NCBI GenBank assembly: GCA_002841685.1
Contig: PHAM01000090.1
Location: 1 to 5,325 of the forward strand
Source: Elusimicrobia bacterium HGW-Elusimicrobia-2
GTDB lineage: Bacteria; CG03
Direction: 5' to 3'
DNA length: 5,325 nucleotides
In this document: positions 4,320 through 5,325 of the stretch, one piece after another
Layout: each line of letters opens with the position of its first letter
Numbering within the stretch: position 1 is the stretch's first letter
Program-made: the position numbers and the translations under genes
Notes under the pieces: generated by a model
The model's database searches: none
Seen by the model: the letters and a program-made list of their open reading frames with translations, nothing else
What the model was told of the DNA's origin: nothing

Positions 4320-5325
4320 TTAAATCTTTAAGAAACTGTCTTTTTCAATCACCTTCCGGCCGTTAACAAAAAGATATTCCAGCCCTTCGGCATAAGAATG
4401 AGGATTTTCCACAGAAGCTCTATCCGAAAAAAGATCCGGATCAAAGACCGCTATATCCGCGGCATATCCTTCTTTGATATAGCCCCTGTCCTTGATCCTG
4501 AATTTTTCGGCCGGCAGAGAGGTCATCGAGCGCAGAGCATGGTTTAAGGATATCAGCCGCTCATCTTTCACAAACTGCCGGAGTTTACGCGGAAAATTCC
4601 CGTAACTTCTGGGATGAGGCTTTGCCTCTCCGAAAACCTGCGTCCATCCGTCGGAACCGGATAAAATATAGTCTTTTTTCATTATTGCCCGTACATTCTC
4701 AATATCCTGGCTCATGAATATGCAAAAGGGCGGCGCCGGAGACAAGACAAGCTCCATGAGAACATCTATCGGCGGGCGCAAAAACTCTTCCGCTATGGCG
4801 CTTATGCTTTTTCCCTCGTAATTGCCGCGATGAGGATAAACGCTTATTATTATCCTATCCGGCGGCAGATAATTCAATTTACTTTCAAGTGCCGATTTCA
4901 GCGCCTCGTAACACTCCCCCTTCCCGTGCTCGGTTTTCAAAACACTGCCGTCAAGAAATTCCGGATTAACGAGCAAAGTGATATAGGTTGAGCCGTAATC
5001 ATAGGCATATTGATCGGCTGTAACATCAAGGCCTTCCCCGCGGGCGGCTTCAATTTTTTCAAGTGGGACTTCCGGCGGCAAGGCGTTCAAGGGCGCTGAT
5101 ATTTTCAGGTGTGAGATTTCAAGCGGCACGCCGGTCCTGCGGGCTATGCCGATCGCCTCATCAACAGCGTCACTCACACCGATCCCGGTTTCGCTCCTCA
5201 TATGAGTGGCGTATACACCTCCCCGCCGCCGGCAAACGCGGGCCATAATCTCGATCTCTTCTTTTGAAGCAAAACATCCGGGGGAATATTCAAGGCCGGT
5301 GGAAAAACCCCGCGCTCCCTCATCC
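4320..5325 (-). CDS. N-acyl-D-amino-acid deacylase (D-aminoacylase family), partial
   Basis: A zinc amidohydrolase that removes the acyl group from N-acyl-D-amino acids. The gene enters from the right edge: 334 C-terminal residues are visible, and roughly the first third, with the N-terminal metal ligands (HxH and Cys), lies outside. The visible part opens with DEGARGFSTGLEYSPG, typical of the family. Numbered from the internal Met at 5246, likely metal or active-site residues are His15 (YATHMRSE), His46 (EISHLK) and Asp199 (LSGSDGW). The C-terminal HPRSYGNFPRKL, the MTSLPAEKF region, DRGYIKEGYAADIAVFDP and LFVNGRKVI are textbook for the amidohydrolase beta-sandwich end. The Met at 5246 is internal: the frame is open and conserved upstream of it. 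It converges on the Spy-like gene. Substrate preference cannot be read from this part. Confidence 0.93.
   Translation of the reverse strand, partial: DEGARGFSTGLEYSPGCFASKEEIEIMARVCRRRGGVYATHMRSETGIGVSDAVDEAIGIARRTGVPLEISHLKISAPLNALPPEVPLEKIEAARGEGLDVTADQYAYDYGSTYITLLVNPEFLDGSVLKTEHGKGECYEALKSALESKLNYLPPDRIIISVYPHRGNYEGKSISAIAEEFLRPPIDVLMELVLSPAPPFCIFMSQDIENVRAIMKKDYILSGSDGWTQVFGEAKPHPRSYGNFPRKLRQFVKDERLISLNHALRSMTSLPAEKFRIKDRGYIKEGYAADIAVFDPDLFSDRASVENPHSYAEGLEYLFVNGRKVIEKDSFLKI

Overview
The window reads as chromosomal DNA of a diderm (Gram-negative-type) bacterium of roughly balanced base composition. A lipobox lipoprotein, a Spy/CpxP-like exported protein with a classical signal peptide, purine-rich Shine-Dalgarno sites and a sigma-70-type and an ECF-type promoter all fit this. 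There are no phage, plasmid, CRISPR or transposase genes. The phylum cannot be fixed from the sequence; an uncultured lineage is possible.

Left part (1-1434): two minus-strand genes share one frame and are 45 bp apart. The upstream one is a cyclophilin-type peptidyl-prolyl isomerase that is very probably an outer-membrane-anchored lipoprotein. The downstream one is a small protein with an EVE/PUA-like look. A good promoter for the pair lies at about 1340-1367. It is divergent from a plus-strand helicase gene, and the shared intergenic DNA carries an exact tandem 12-bp repeat with AAAATTTT cores.

Middle (1435-3690): a complete DinG/YoaA/XPD-like iron-sulfur DNA helicase is followed by 276 bp of non-coding DNA. 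This stretch contains a long imperfect inverted repeat, then an ECF-sigma-type promoter and a structured leader with a strong ribosome binding site.

Right part (3691-5325): the leader feeds a small, very charged exported protein of the Spy/CpxP type with two LTxxQ-like motifs. Its reading frame appears to be broken, or deliberately shifted, at a run of eight A. In the +1 frame past that run lies a Gly/Cys/Asp/His-rich tail that looks more natural for this family than the arginine/lysine-rich annotated end. A strong intrinsic terminator follows. Converging from the right edge is the C-terminal two thirds of an N-acyl-D-amino-acid deacylase (D-aminoacylase family), cut by the window end.

Functionally the window mixes envelope protein folding and stress (lipoprotein PPIase, Spy-like protein under a probable ECF promoter), DNA maintenance (DinG-like helicase) and D-amino-acid catabolism. 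I see no complete new multigene system. The most interesting signals are the A8 frameshift with its hidden Cys-rich tail and the ECF-type promoter in front of the same gene.
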